The notes: generated by a model from the letters alone, not told the origin. A stretch of 64,000 nt of DNA from Filimonas zeae (GCF_014641615.1 NZ_BMIB01000007.1:261-64260); one strand, 5' to 3'; counted from the stretch's first letter, positions 8,825 to 18,780 are shown. Translations and numbers: made by a program.

Positions 8825-11281
8825 TTAAGGCAACAGCGTAGTATCAAAAAGCTTCAATATCCGCTTGTATTCATCTGTCCAGCTGCTGGGCTCTACAAAT
8901 CCATGATCTTCCATAGGGTAGGCAGCCAGTTCCCAGTTGTCTTTTCCCAGTTCAATCAGCCGCTGACTTAAACGCACCGCATCCTGAAAATGTACGTTTA
9001 CATCTACCATACCATGGCATATCAGCAAATGGTTTTTTAAACCTGCTGCAAAATTGATAGGGGAGGAGCGGGCATAAGCAATGGAATCTGTAAATGGTTC
9101 ATTCAATATGTTAGAGGTGTAACCGTGGTTATAATGGGCCCAGTCGGTAACAGGGCGTAAAGCTGCGCCTGCTTTGAATACATCCGGCTGTGTAAACAGC
9201 CCCATCAGCGTCATAAACCCGCCATAGCTACCACCGTAAATACCTATTTTTTTTGCATCAATACCCTGTTGCTTTACCAGATACTGAGCGGCATCTACTT
9301 CATCATCCAGGTCTTTTCCACCCATGTAACGGTAAATGCCGGTACGCCAGTCGCGGCCGTAACCACTGCTGGCGCGGTAGTCAATATCCAGTACGGTATA
9401 TCCTTTATCTGCCAGCAGGTTATTAAACATATATTCTCTGAAATACTGGCTCCACCAGTAATGCACGTTTTGCAGATAACCCGCGCCATGTACAAAAATT
9501 ACGGCTGCGCCGTTCTTTTTACCACTGGCCGGTTCATAAATACGTGCGTAAATATTCTTGCCATCACGGGCAGGTATGGTAAATATTTTAGTCTCGCGCC
9601 AGGGGTAAGTTTTAAAACTATCACTGGCAGCAAGTGTGGTTACCTGTACAGGCTTTTTGCCAGGTGCGTTTTCCTGTATATATAATTCCCAGGGTTTGTT
9701 AATGTACGAGTATCGGTAGGCAATATACTTTTCATCGGGCGACACACTGATGTCGTAACCACCTTCCATAGTGGTAATCTGCTGCTTATCGCTGCCATCG
9801 GCTTTTATGCGGTACCAGTGCTGCTTGCCGGGATGTGTTTCGTTGGTAAGCAGATAGAAATGTGTTTTTGCAGTGTTCAGCTTAACATCCTGCACTTCAT
9901 AGTTGCCCTGTGTAAGTGCTTTTTTCTCGCTGGTATTGATGTTGTAGGTATACAAATGAGCGTAGCCCGTAGCCTCACTCTGGAAATAGAAGGTAGTGCT
10001 GTTAAGCCAGTTCAGCGGACCGCCATAACCTATACCGGGGCCACCTACCCAGGCTTCATCACGTTGGCGGTCGGCCAGTGTTAATTTACCTGTAGTAGCG
10101 TCCAACAGCATTAACCAACGGTCTTTGTTATCCTGCGATCGTATTTCCAATACAGCAGTGGTGCCTGCATCATTCCACACCAGGTTGTTTACCGCTACCG
10201 GACGGGGTGTTGGCTTATCACGTGCAGCAGTTGAATAGTCTTTGGTGTAATCCGGCACATCCGTAATGCCGGGTATAGAATCTGTACTTACTGCTATAAC
10301 AGTGTCTCTTTGCGTGTCAAACACAAAAAACTCATGCTTAGCCTGCACAGCGCCTACTTTGGTGCGTGCAGGAATATCTGCTGTAAAGCTATTTTCTGTT
10401 ACATAATTAGGTACAATAGTGGTTTTGGCACCGGTAGCTGCCTGTGTTAACCGGTAGGTAATAAACCGCCCATCCGGGCTTATCTGTACACTGCTCAGGG
10501 CTTTCTCACCTATTTTAATGGTTACAAGGGTATCCGTTTCTTTAATGGTTTTCAGAAAGGTTTCGCGAGCTTCTTTTTTCTCTTTCCGCTCTCTCACAAT
10601 TTCCATCAGCCGCAGTTCATCCTGTTGCAGCCATTGCTCCTGGCGGTTGCCGGAAGCTTTGGGTGTACCGGCACCGGTACTGCTGCTGGTAGCGGTGGCG
10701 CTTCCACCACCAAAGCCACCACGCCCGCGGCCGCCACTACCTGCGCCACCCGCAGCTGGTGCGGCAGCAGGTGTTTCGCCTGTCCGACTGAAATTAGTAA
10801 GCTGTTCTGTTACTCCTGTTTTAATATGCCAGGCATACAGGTTCTGGTTACGGAGGTAACTGATATATTCATCATTTTTAAAAAAGGCAGCGCTGTTTTC
10901 GCTTTCCTCTGTATGGGTAATACGGGTGGTGTTGCCTGTTTTTACTTCCAGCAAAAAAAGATCGCCTGCCCAGGTGTACACGATGTGGCTGCGGCTTTTG
11001 TTGTACTCACCACGCCCTATGGCGGCTGCCAGTTGCGATTGCCGGTAGCTGGCTTTTTCTGGTTTACTACCGCTTACGCCCGTGGTATACACCGAGTCGG
11101 AAATGGCTTTGTCCGGATTCCAGTCGAAAAAAAGACTTTTGCTGTTGTAATTCCAGAGGATGTTAGACGGGGAGGTGCCAATCCATTTAGGATCGCGCAT
11201 AATTTTTTCCACCGTAAGGCTTTGCGCCATGCTTTGCTGTGCACCGCACAGCAGCAGGCAACCTGCCAGTAGTTTTCTCAT
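8825..11281 (-). CDS. S9 family peptidase (prolyl oligopeptidase / DPP-IV-like), secreted
   Basis: 818 residues with a signal peptide (MRKLLAGCLLLCGAQQSMAQ), so periplasmic or surface-located. A long N-terminal beta-propeller (about 30-560) precedes an alpha/beta-hydrolase domain. The catalytic triad is visible: Ser685 in GGSYGG, Asp760 in HGMVDVN and His793 in MEDHGF. A Gly/Arg/Ala-rich low-complexity loop sits in the propeller at about residues 170-207. Enzymes of this family cleave after proline or alanine in peptides. It follows a small lipoprotein gene on the same strand by 75 nt. No partner defines a more specific role. Confidence 0.93.
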   Translation of the reverse strand: MRKLLAGCLLLCGAQQSMAQSLTVEKIMRDPKWIGTSPSNILWNYNSKSLFFDWNPDKAISDSVYTTGVSGSKPEKASYRQSQLAAAIGRGEYNKSRSHIVYTWAGDLFLLEVKTGNTTRITHTEESENSAAFFKNDEYISYLRNQNLYAWHIKTGVTEQLTNFSRTGETPAAAPAAGGAGSGGRGRGGFGGGSATATSSSTGAGTPKASGNRQEQWLQQDELRLMEIVRERKEKKEARETFLKTIKETDTLVTIKIGEKALSSVQISPDGRFITYRLTQAATGAKTTIVPNYVTENSFTADIPARTKVGAVQAKHEFFVFDTQRDTVIAVSTDSIPGITDVPDYTKDYSTAARDKPTPRPVAVNNLVWNDAGTTAVLEIRSQDNKDRWLMLLDATTGKLTLADRQRDEAWVGGPGIGYGGPLNWLNSTTFYFQSEATGYAHLYTYNINTSEKKALTQGNYEVQDVKLNTAKTHFYLLTNETHPGKQHWYRIKADGSDKQQITTMEGGYDISVSPDEKYIAYRYSYINKPWELYIQENAPGKKPVQVTTLAASDSFKTYPWRETKIFTIPARDGKNIYARIYEPASGKKNGAAVIFVHGAGYLQNVHYWWSQYFREYMFNNLLADKGYTVLDIDYRASSGYGRDWRTGIYRYMGGKDLDDEVDAAQYLVKQQGIDAKKIGIYGGSYGGFMTLMGLFTQPDVFKAGAALRPVTDWAHYNHGYTSNILNEPFTDSIAYARSSPINFAAGLKNHLLICHGMVDVNVHFQDAVRLSQRLIELGKDNWELAAYPMEDHGFVEPSSWTDEYKRILKLFDTTLLP

Positions 11282-11355
11282 AATGTATGTTTTACTTACT
11301 AAAACTACAGTATGAGCCGTAATAAATATGCTTTGTTAGGCGAAAGGCAATTAGT

Positions 11356-11985
11356 TTAATGCCACTTGTATTTGCGGTAGAAGTTTTCTTTTACATCTAT
11401 CATCCACAAAATAGTATCCTGTTTAGCACCATTGCTGGCGGTATCCAGTGTGGTAATCATAGCAACCTGCGAGGTGTCTGCCCAGGTGGCGTTAACTACA
11501 TGCAGTGAGGGGCCGGCAAATAATACACGTGCTTTTTGGTTCTCTTTAGGATAAATCACAGATACTTCTGTATCGGGTTCTCCTTTGGCTATAATTGATT
11601 TTCCGGTGGTATCTTTTACTATCACACCACCATATGAGCCAATATCCAATACATAAGCGCTATCGGGCGACCATTTCAGCACACTGGCATAACGCGTAAA
11701 AAAGTCTGGTGTTAAATTGGCCGATCTTTTAGCTGTGCTATCCTCTACCCAAAATGATATCAGTTTAAAACCGCTCCAGGTAAAGCCTCTGGTTTTAAAG
11801 TTTTCGGTAATCCAGGGGTCGTTCATATTGTCAAATACCATAACACTGTCTTCCTCTACAATGCTTTGGGCAGTTTGGGTACTATCCAGCTCAATGGCTT
11901 TTTCCTCTGCCTTTTCATTATTGCATTTGCAGCTGGCCACGGTTAACATGAGCGCAGCAACAGTGTAAATGGTAAAATTGCGCAT
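11356..11985 (-). CDS. Hypothetical lipoprotein
   Basis: 209 residues with a lipoprotein signal (MRNFTIYTVAALMLTVASCK; lipobox VASC at about residue 19). The mature part is soluble and beta-rich, with a WSPDSAYVLDIGSYGG segment resembling beta-propeller-type WSPD turns. I do not recognise a named family. It lies 17 nt downstream of the pterin dehydratase gene and 75 nt upstream of the S9 peptidase gene on the same strand, so it may be co-transcribed with both; no functional link is evident. Confidence 0.75.
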   Translation of the reverse strand: MRNFTIYTVAALMLTVASCKCNNEKAEEKAIELDSTQTAQSIVEEDSVMVFDNMNDPWITENFKTRGFTWSGFKLISFWVEDSTAKRSANLTPDFFTRYASVLKWSPDSAYVLDIGSYGGVIVKDTTGKSIIAKGEPDTEVSVIYPKENQKARVLFAGPSLHVVNATWADTSQVAMITTLDTASNGAKQDTILWMIDVKENFYRKYKWH

Positions 11986-12002
11986 ACGGTTTTGATTTTT
12001 AG

Positions 12003-12233
12003 CTATAGCAATTTATCAATTTTCTCCGCCAGTTCCCTATCTTTTTCCGTTACAACGTCTCCGGCATCATGGGTACTCAACCATATTTCCACCTTATTAT
12101 AACTGTTGGTCCACAGCGGGTGGTGGTTCATGCCTTCTGCCAGTTCTGCCACGCTGGTCATAAAAACAAAAGCCTCCTTAAAGTCTGCAAATTCAAATTT
12201 GCGGTACAATTTGTTGTTGTTTTCCGTCCACAT
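12003..12233 (-). CDS. Pterin-4a-carbinolamine dehydratase
   Basis: 76 residues, slightly short for the family (usually 90-110) because the N-terminal strand is reduced. The active-site signature is present (AEGMNHHPLWTNSYNKVEI, with the paired histidines) together with the LSTHDAGDVVTEKDRELA end. The enzyme recycles 4a-hydroxytetrahydrobiopterin produced by aromatic amino acid hydroxylases; homologues also act as transcription coactivators (DCoH). No phenylalanine hydroxylase gene is in the window. It follows the heavy-metal efflux adaptor gene by 48 nt, probably by chance. Confidence 0.9.
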   Translation of the reverse strand: MWTENNNKLYRKFEFADFKEAFVFMTSVAELAEGMNHHPLWTNSYNKVEIWLSTHDAGDVVTEKDRELAEKIDKLL

Positions 12234-12281
12234 AACTGCTGATATTGGTCATAGGTTAGCTGATTGCAAAAACCATACGCG

Positions 12282-13418
12282 CTAATCTTCCGCGCTATTT
12301 TTCATTTTCATCAGTACAGACCAGGCATTTTTTACCACCAGTTGGGTGCTGTCGGAAATATTTTCCCCCTCAATTTCCGTCCAGCCTTTTTCCGTAATAC
12401 CTGCTTTCACCTTCACCATATCAAAAATATGATTGCCTTTACATACATACACATAGTGTGCATTCTGCCAGCGAACCACCGCCTCTTCCGGAACAGCCAG
12501 CGCGTGCTGATTTTTTACCGCAATAGCTGCATTCATAAACATACCCGGTAACAGGGTTTTGTCGTACTGCTCAAAATGGCAATGCACTTCTGCGGCGCGG
12601 TTGTTATCCAGACTACGGCTGATGAGGATAATTTCTGCTTCATGTTTTTCATCCGGTTTATCATTGGTATAAGCCATTACTTTCTGCCCCTCACTCAGCT
12701 TAGCCACGTCTTTTTCAAACACGGTCAGGTTCAGGTGAATATCCTCGGGGTTAACCAACTCAAACAATACATCGGTTGGAGAGGTATACTTGCCCATGTT
12801 TACATTTACTTTGCTTACAAAGCCGTTGATGGGGGAGTAAATATTCACGCTTTTAGAAAGATTGGAATCGTTCAGTTTATCTGTATCAATACCCAGCAGC
12901 GACAATTTTTGCTGTAGTGCTTTTACCAATATGCGTTGCGATTCCATTTCTGCTTTAGCCTGCTGAAAAATTTTGTCGCTGCTCGCTTTGCTCGCATTCA
13001 GTTCCTGCTGGCGGTTGTATTCGGCTTCTGCGTAGGTAAGTTTTGCTTTAGCGGTAAGATAATCCTGTTGCAGCTGAATAAACTGCATGTCTTCCAGCAC
13101 AGCCAGTACCTGGCCCCTGTTTACGTGCATACCCGGCAGCAGCGTGGTTGATTTTAAATAGCCACCCAGCGGAAAGCTTACACTAATCATGTTTTGCGGT
13201 GGTACATCAATAGTGCCGTTTACAGTAAGTGTGGTAGCAATGCTTCTGCGCGATGGCTCGCCAATAGCAATACCACCATTCTGCATCTGTGCATCGGTAA
13301 GGGTTACCGTGTTACCTATCTCTTCTTCTTTTTGCTGCGTGTTAGCTTCCTGCTTTTTGCTGCCGCAGGCAGTAAGTAAAAATGCAGTGGCTATGGGCAA
13401 TATATATCTGCTGATCAT
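12282..13418 (-). CDS. RND efflux periplasmic adaptor (CusB/CzcB-like)
   Basis: 378 residues with a lipoprotein signal (lipobox LTAC, Cys at about 18). The membrane-fusion layout is clear: a barrel-sandwich half (IDVPPQNMISVSFPLGGYLK, MHVNRGQVLAVLED), a coiled-coil hairpin (about 110-175), the second lipoyl half (VNIYSPINGFVSKVNV) and beta-barrel and membrane-proximal domains. It bridges inner-membrane pump and outer-membrane channel. It sits 7 nt after the CusA-TolC fusion gene, so the two genes encode a complete tripartite metal exporter. Substrate (Cu/Ag versus Zn/Co/Cd) cannot be fixed. Confidence 0.92.
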   Translation of the reverse strand: MISRYILPIATAFLLTACGSKKQEANTQQKEEEIGNTVTLTDAQMQNGGIAIGEPSRRSIATTLTVNGTIDVPPQNMISVSFPLGGYLKSTTLLPGMHVNRGQVLAVLEDMQFIQLQQDYLTAKAKLTYAEAEYNRQQELNASKASSDKIFQQAKAEMESQRILVKALQQKLSLLGIDTDKLNDSNLSKSVNIYSPINGFVSKVNVNMGKYTSPTDVLFELVNPEDIHLNLTVFEKDVAKLSEGQKVMAYTNDKPDEKHEAEIILISRSLDNNRAAEVHCHFEQYDKTLLPGMFMNAAIAVKNQHALAVPEEAVVRWQNAHYVYVCKGNHIFDMVKVKAGITEKGWTEIEGENISDSTQLVVKNAWSVLMKMKNSAED

Positions 13419-13425
13419 AACTGAA

Positions 13426-16400
13426 TTAATTATTGGTGAGTTTTTGAAGGGTGATAACAGACTGGTTATATTGGTTTACCACTTCCAGATATTCGTTGCG
13501 GATGCTGATGGTTTGGTTTACCAGCAGCGTCCATTGCAGGTAATCAATTTCGCCGTTTACAAACTGCTTATCGGCAGTGGTTACAATAATCTGTGTATTG
13601 GGCAATGCCTGGGTGCTATAGTATTGCAGGCTGGTAGCATACTTATGCACTTGTTGCTGCGCATTCAACACCTCTGTTCGCGTTTGTTTTTTTACCAGCT
13701 CGGTATGTGTTTGCAGGCGTTGCCATTCTGTTTTACCAGCCGCCGCACGGGCGCTCTGCGCCCTGCTGAACAGCGGTATACCTATACCCGCGTTTACATA
13801 AGAAAGACTGTTACCATACTCAGGCTTCATGCTTTGTATATTGTAGCCTACTAAAAAATCGGGCAACAGCCTTGCTTTCTCCACCTTCCATTGCCATTCT
13901 GCTGCATTGGCCTGGTGTTGTGCCACCTGCACCGCCGGCAACTGGTTAATGGCAGCAGTATCTGCCAACACACTGCCTTCGGCCAGCAGCGCGCCAGCCT
14001 TCGGCTGGTAATACACACTATCGTTCAGCAGCAGGTTAAACTGTTGCAGGGTAATCAGTATATCACTCTCCAGCATGGTTAACTGGTTCTGTATCTGTAG
14101 CCGGTAAGTCTGTGCCGTGGTTTTTTCCAGCAGATTACTTTCGCCGGTTTTAAAACGTAATTCTGCTTTATCTGAAAACAGGTGATAAATGCTATCTGCG
14201 TATTGCAGCAGTTTTTTCTTTTCCTGTAACAGCAGGCTTTCGTAAAACAGGCGTTTAACTTCTGCATGCAGCTGTTGTTGGGTAAGCAGGGTTTGTGCAA
14301 TAGTTTGCTGATAGTTTTCGTTCAGCGCTTTTTTCTGATTACTGTACACCGCAGGAAAACTGAAGGATTGCATTACGCCAAACTTAGTATCGTTATACGG
14401 GTTGTTAAACTTACCGTAGTCTGCCAGTACCTCTGTTTTAGGTAAATCCAGCCAGGCTTTGCGCAGCTGCATTCCGTGTTGCTGCCCCAGCTTTGCCTGT
14501 TGTAACTGCAGGTTGCTGTTGGCAGCAACCGCCAAACTTTGCTGTAAGGTAATGGGCTGAAAGCGCATGGGCTGCTGTGCCTGTACCTGGCTACCTGCCA
14601 GCAGTAACAGCAGTGTAATTACTACCTCTGTCTTTTTCATTTTTTTCAACTTTCTGTTTTCAGCTGCCATAAACAGCGCAGGTAATACAAACAGCGTTAA
14701 CAGTGTAGCAGTAATAAGCCCGCCTATTACTACAGTAGCCAGTGGCCGTTGTACTTCTGCACCTGCACCATTGCTTAATGCCATAGGCAAAAAGCCGAGT
14801 GAGGCAACGGCCGCCGTCATCAATACCGGTCGTAAACGGTTTTTGGTGCCTTGTAATACTACCTGTAGTATATCATGTTCGCCATCTTTAATCAGCCGGT
14901 TAAACTCAGATATCAGTACTATACCATTTAGTACCGCTACACCAAACAAGGCTATAAAACCCACACCGGCAGAAATACTGAAAGGCATATCCCGCAACCA
15001 CAGCGCGAATATGCCGCCTATGGCAGAAAGGGGTATGGCAGTGAAAATAAGCACCCCCTCTTTTACAGATTGGAAAGCGAAGTATAACATCAGGAATATC
15101 AGAATCAGCGCTACCGGTAAAGCAATGCTTAAACGTTGTTTGGCCTGTTGCAGGTTTTCAAAAGCACCACCGTAGGTGGTGGAGTAGCCCGGTGCCATTT
15201 TAAGCTGACTGTTCACTTTCTGCTGTAGCTCATCTACTATACTCTGTACGTCCCGGCCGCGTACGTTAAAGCCAACAATAATTCTGCGGCGGGCTTCTTC
15301 GCGTTGTATCTGTGCAGGCCCTTCCGTTTCTTCCACCAACGCCAGTTGACTTAAGGGCACCTGCGTACCGGTGGGGGTTGCAACCAGCAGGTTGTTTACA
15401 TCTTCCATACTTCTGCGTCCTTCTATACCGGCGCGCACTACCAGGTCAAAACGTTTTTCGCCTTCATAAACCTGCCCTGCGGCGGCACCGGCAAAGGCAG
15501 CATTAATAGTGCGGTTTACATCCTGCACATTCAGGCCATACTTGGCTATTTCATTGCGGTTGTAATGAATAACAATCTGCGGCATACCGGTAACGGTTTC
15601 TACATACATATCAGCCGTGCCTTTTACGGTGTTGGCAATAGCAGCCAGCTTACCCGCATACATGGCCAGGCTATCTAGGTTTTCCCCGAATATTTTACAA
15701 ATCACATCCTGTTTGGCGCCCGTCATCATTTCATTAAAACGCATCTGTACAGGATACTGAAAGCCGGTGGTAACACCGGGTACAGCTTCTACCTGTTCAC
15801 TCATTTTATCTGCCATCTCCGCAAATGAAGAGGCAGAGGTCCATTCCTTTTTATCTTTCAATACAATAATCAAATCACCGCCTTCAATAGGCATAGGGTC
15901 CGTAGGTATTTCAGCACTACCCACACGGGTAATTACTTTCTCCACTTCCGGAAAACTGTCCAGCAGTATTTTACTTAACTGCTGCGTGGTTTTGATAGTG
16001 GTGTTAAGGTTGGTGCCGGTAAGCAGGCGGGTTTCTACGGCAAAATCTCCTTCTTCCAGCTGGGGTATAAACTCGCCGCCCATGGTAGAGAACAGGGCAA
16101 TAGCACCCACCAGTAATACCAGTGCCGCCATAATAATAGAGTTACGAAAATGCAGTGCGCCAGCCAGTGCCATTTTATACACGTTTTCCAGCTTTGCCAT
16201 CATCTTATCTGCAAACGTATCCTTATGCGAAATTTTTTTGCTCAATACCAGCGAGCTGATCATGGGTACATAGGTGAGCGATAATATAAACGCCCCTATA
16301 ATAGCAAAGGCTACTGTCTGCGCCATAGGCTTAAACATTTTGCCTTCAATACCCTGTAGCGATAATATGGGCAGGTACACAATCAGAATAATAATCTGCC

Positions 16401-17757
16401 CAAATACCGCCGCATTCATCATGCGCGAAGCGCTACTGGTTACCTCAGCATTCATCTGCTCCTGTGTAATAACACCGGAAGCAGAATAGGCTTTTGATTT
16501 ATGCAGATGGTGTAAAACTGCTTCTACAATAATCACTGCACCATCTACTATCAGCCCAAAGTCCAGTGCGCCTAAACTCATAAGGTTACCACTTACTCCA
16601 AACGCATTCATCATTATAATGGCAAACAGCATAGACAGCGGAATAACGGAAGCCACTATAAAACCTGCGCGCAGGTTACCTAAAAACAATACCAGTACCA
16701 GCACTACTATCAGTGCGCCTTCTACCAGATTTTTTTCTACAGTACTAATGGCGTTATTCACCATTTTAGTACGGTCGAGAAAGGGTTCTATTACAATACC
16801 CTCCGGCATGGTTTTCTGAATCTCGGCAATACGTGCTTTAACGTTCTTAATAACTGAAGAGGAATTTTCGCCTTTCAGCATCAGTACAATAGCGCCAGCT
16901 ACTTCGCCCTGTGTATTGTAACAGAGTGCCCCATAGCGGGTTGCCGCACCAATCTGCACTTTGGCTATATGCTTAACCAGCACAGGGGTGTTGCTGCTGG
17001 TGGTTTTTACCACAATGTTTTCAATATCTGCAAGATTGCCTACCAACCCTTCGCTGCGGATAAACAATACAGACGGCCCTTTTTCAATATAAGCACCGCC
17101 GGTGTTTTCGTTGTTCGTATGCAGGGCGTTGAATACATCGGTAATGGTAAGGTTAAAGGCTTTCAGCTGTGCAGGGTTAACAGCTACTTCATATTGCTTT
17201 AAGGCGCCGCCAAAAGTAGACACATCGGCAACCCCTTTGGTGCCCAGCAGCTGGCGGCGTACCATCCAGTCCTGTATGGTGCGCAGGTCGGCCAGTGAAT
17301 ATTTGTCTTCATAGCCTGGTTTGGCACGTACTACGTACTGATATATCTCTCCCAAACCGGTACTAACGGGGGCCAGTTGTGGTGAGGCTGCAGTTTCGGG
17401 CAGCTCTACTGTTTGCATACGTTCGCTTACCTGCTGGCGCGCGCGGTAAACGTCTTCCTCATCGTTAAACACCATGGTTACAATAGAAAGCCCAAAGCGC
17501 GAAAGGCTGCGCATTTCTATTAAACCGGGAATATTGCTGTTGGCCTGTTCAATAGGAAAGGTGATAAGCCTTTCCACATCGGTAGCACCCAGCGATGGGG
17601 CAGAGGTAATTACCTGTACCTGATTGTTGGTAATATCTGGCACAGCATCAATGGGCAGACGTGTAAGTTCAAATACGCCGTATACTATCCAGCCTATCAT
17701 CAATAACCCAATGATTAATTTGTTCTCTACCGAGAACCGGATAATCCTGTTCAGCAT
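13426..17757 (-). CDS. CusA/CzcA-type heavy-metal RND permease fused to a TolC-like outer-membrane domain
   Basis: 1443 residues. Residues 1 to about 1038 form a full HME-RND proton antiporter, with N-terminal FSVENKLIIGLLMI helix, porter repeats, the transmembrane relay segment DFGLIVDGAVIIVEAV, and a last helix LTLFVLPALF. At residue 1040 a Met opens a signal-peptide-like stretch (MKKTEVVITLLLLLAGSQVQAQ), followed by about 380 residues of TolC/CusC-type helical repeats (LQQSLAVAANSNLQLQQAK; a second half with LPDFLVGYN). Such fusions are known in Bacteroidota. The pump moves metal cations from periplasm or cytosol out of the cell. It lies between a small His/Asp-rich protein gene and a CusB-like adaptor gene. 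An internal start at 14640 could make the channel separately. Confidence 0.92.
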   Translation of the reverse strand: MLNRIIRFSVENKLIIGLLMIGWIVYGVFELTRLPIDAVPDITNNQVQVITSAPSLGATDVERLITFPIEQANSNIPGLIEMRSLSRFGLSIVTMVFNDEEDVYRARQQVSERMQTVELPETAASPQLAPVSTGLGEIYQYVVRAKPGYEDKYSLADLRTIQDWMVRRQLLGTKGVADVSTFGGALKQYEVAVNPAQLKAFNLTITDVFNALHTNNENTGGAYIEKGPSVLFIRSEGLVGNLADIENIVVKTTSSNTPVLVKHIAKVQIGAATRYGALCYNTQGEVAGAIVLMLKGENSSSVIKNVKARIAEIQKTMPEGIVIEPFLDRTKMVNNAISTVEKNLVEGALIVVLVLVLFLGNLRAGFIVASVIPLSMLFAIIMMNAFGVSGNLMSLGALDFGLIVDGAVIIVEAVLHHLHKSKAYSASGVITQEQMNAEVTSSASRMMNAAVFGQIIILIVYLPILSLQGIEGKMFKPMAQTVAFAIIGAFILSLTYVPMISSLVLSKKISHKDTFADKMMAKLENVYKMALAGALHFRNSIIMAALVLLVGAIALFSTMGGEFIPQLEEGDFAVETRLLTGTNLNTTIKTTQQLSKILLDSFPEVEKVITRVGSAEIPTDPMPIEGGDLIIVLKDKKEWTSASSFAEMADKMSEQVEAVPGVTTGFQYPVQMRFNEMMTGAKQDVICKIFGENLDSLAMYAGKLAAIANTVKGTADMYVETVTGMPQIVIHYNRNEIAKYGLNVQDVNRTINAAFAGAAAGQVYEGEKRFDLVVRAGIEGRRSMEDVNNLLVATPTGTQVPLSQLALVEETEGPAQIQREEARRRIIVGFNVRGRDVQSIVDELQQKVNSQLKMAPGYSTTYGGAFENLQQAKQRLSIALPVALILIFLMLYFAFQSVKEGVLIFTAIPLSAIGGIFALWLRDMPFSISAGVGFIALFGVAVLNGIVLISEFNRLIKDGEHDILQVVLQGTKNRLRPVLMTAAVASLGFLPMALSNGAGAEVQRPLATVVIGGLITATLLTLFVLPALFMAAENRKLKKMKKTEVVITLLLLLAGSQVQAQQPMRFQPITLQQSLAVAANSNLQLQQAKLGQQHGMQLRKAWLDLPKTEVLADYGKFNNPYNDTKFGVMQSFSFPAVYSNQKKALNENYQQTIAQTLLTQQQLHAEVKRLFYESLLLQEKKKLLQYADSIYHLFSDKAELRFKTGESNLLEKTTAQTYRLQIQNQLTMLESDILITLQQFNLLLNDSVYYQPKAGALLAEGSVLADTAAINQLPAVQVAQHQANAAEWQWKVEKARLLPDFLVGYNIQSMKPEYGNSLSYVNAGIGIPLFSRAQSARAAAGKTEWQRLQTHTELVKKQTRTEVLNAQQQVHKYATSLQYYSTQALPNTQIIVTTADKQFVNGEIDYLQWTLLVNQTISIRNEYLEVVNQYNQSVITLQKLTNN

Positions 17758-17919
17758 GTTTATACACTGTTATATATGGTGGCAGCCTGCCTGTGGGCAT
17801 GGGTAATACCAAAGCGTACAGCAATGCGGAATACCGCGTTATCTGCTACGGATTATACACGCACACCATGGTGCTTGCCGGAAAAAACAAAAATGGATAA
17901 TGGATACAAAAGGCAGCAA

Positions 17920-18309
17920 TCAGCACTGTTGCCGTGGTGGCTGCCATATATCTGCCAGATAGCAGGAGGGGAGAGAAAACTGGTTGTATAACCGGAACCG
18001 GTTGGTTACAATGGCCACCGGGTGGTTCAGTTCTGTATAACCGGTATTGTTGTGCTGAAAAGCAATGGTCATATGCAGCTGGCATTCGCAGTTGCGGAAG
18101 GGAAGTTGCCTGTCCTCCGCATCATCATTATCATTGGCATCATGCCCCAGATAATGCATATCAATAAACCGGAAAACGGTCAGCTCGCTGTTCTGCTGCT
18201 TGTGTTGCAGAAAATGGGTGATAAAAGCGCCTGTTTTAAACAACTCGCACAGCTCTGTATTAGAATACAGGTGCATGAACAATAATAATATAACAGTAAG
18301 CTTTTTCAC
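17920..18309 (-). CDS. Small exported His/Asp-rich protein heading the metal-efflux operon
   Basis: 129 residues with an N-terminal signal or membrane segment (MKKLTVILLLFMHLYS). The mature part has a His/Asp cluster at residues 51-67 (MHYLGHDANDNDDAEDR) followed by LPFRNCECQLHM with a CxC, all potential metal ligands. Similar short proteins commonly precede CusA-type genes in Bacteroidota, from memory. The gene starts 22 nt after the IPExxxVDY stop and ends 162 nt before the pump gene on the same strand. A periplasmic metal-binding or sensing role is inference. The gap 17758-17919 shows nothing distinct. Confidence 0.6.
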   Translation of the reverse strand: MKKLTVILLLFMHLYSNTELCELFKTGAFITHFLQHKQQNSELTVFRFIDMHYLGHDANDNDDAEDRQLPFRNCECQLHMTIAFQHNNTGYTELNHPVAIVTNRFRLYNQFSLPSCYLADIWQPPRQQC

Positions 18310-18331
18310 CGGGGTAAAGGTAACCTGGTTT

Positions 18332-18766
18332 TTAAAATACCAGGTGTCCCTTGTTTCTTATTTTTTCGTTAGTTAATTCTGCCACCATTTGTACCCCGCT
18401 GATGCTTTTAATGGTTTGCACCATTTGTTTACAGTTATCCTCATCTACAAAATCGCCCTTCATCAGCCATAAAAAGTCCATATGCCTGAATTCGGGCAGC
18501 AGGTATTCCCCGTCAAAATGGTTATGGTACAGGTAGTGACTTAAAAAACTGTTGCGCACTTCGTGCTGGTATACCGGAAAGAAATAGCTGCGCTCTTTAC
18601 GGCGCAGATGTATTTCAATTTCCGGGTTTAGCCGGAAGCTGTAGCCCAGCATATGGTTTAACTGCCAGCAAAACTGGTAGTTTTTAACAGTAGCAGTTAT
18701 ACCCAGCAGCCTTGTGTCGGTAAAAAAATCGTCTGTCAGTTCGTCAATGTTCAGCTTCAGCTTCAA
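18332..18766 (-). CDS. IPExxxVDY family protein
   Basis: 144 residues matching a Bacteroidota-specific family named after its IPExxxVDY motif, here LPEFRHMDFLWLMKG (about residues 101-115). No signal peptide is seen; the protein is probably cytosolic. Its function is unknown. It begins 15 nt after the stop of the M28 peptidase gene and so is likely the second gene of that transcript. Confidence 0.8.
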   Translation of the reverse strand: MKLKLNIDELTDDFFTDTRLLGITATVKNYQFCWQLNHMLGYSFRLNPEIEIHLRRKERSYFFPVYQHEVRNSFLSHYLYHNHFDGEYLLPEFRHMDFLWLMKGDFVDEDNCKQMVQTIKSISGVQMVAELTNEKIRNKGHLVF

Positions 18767-18780
18767 GGCCGTAGGGGTAT

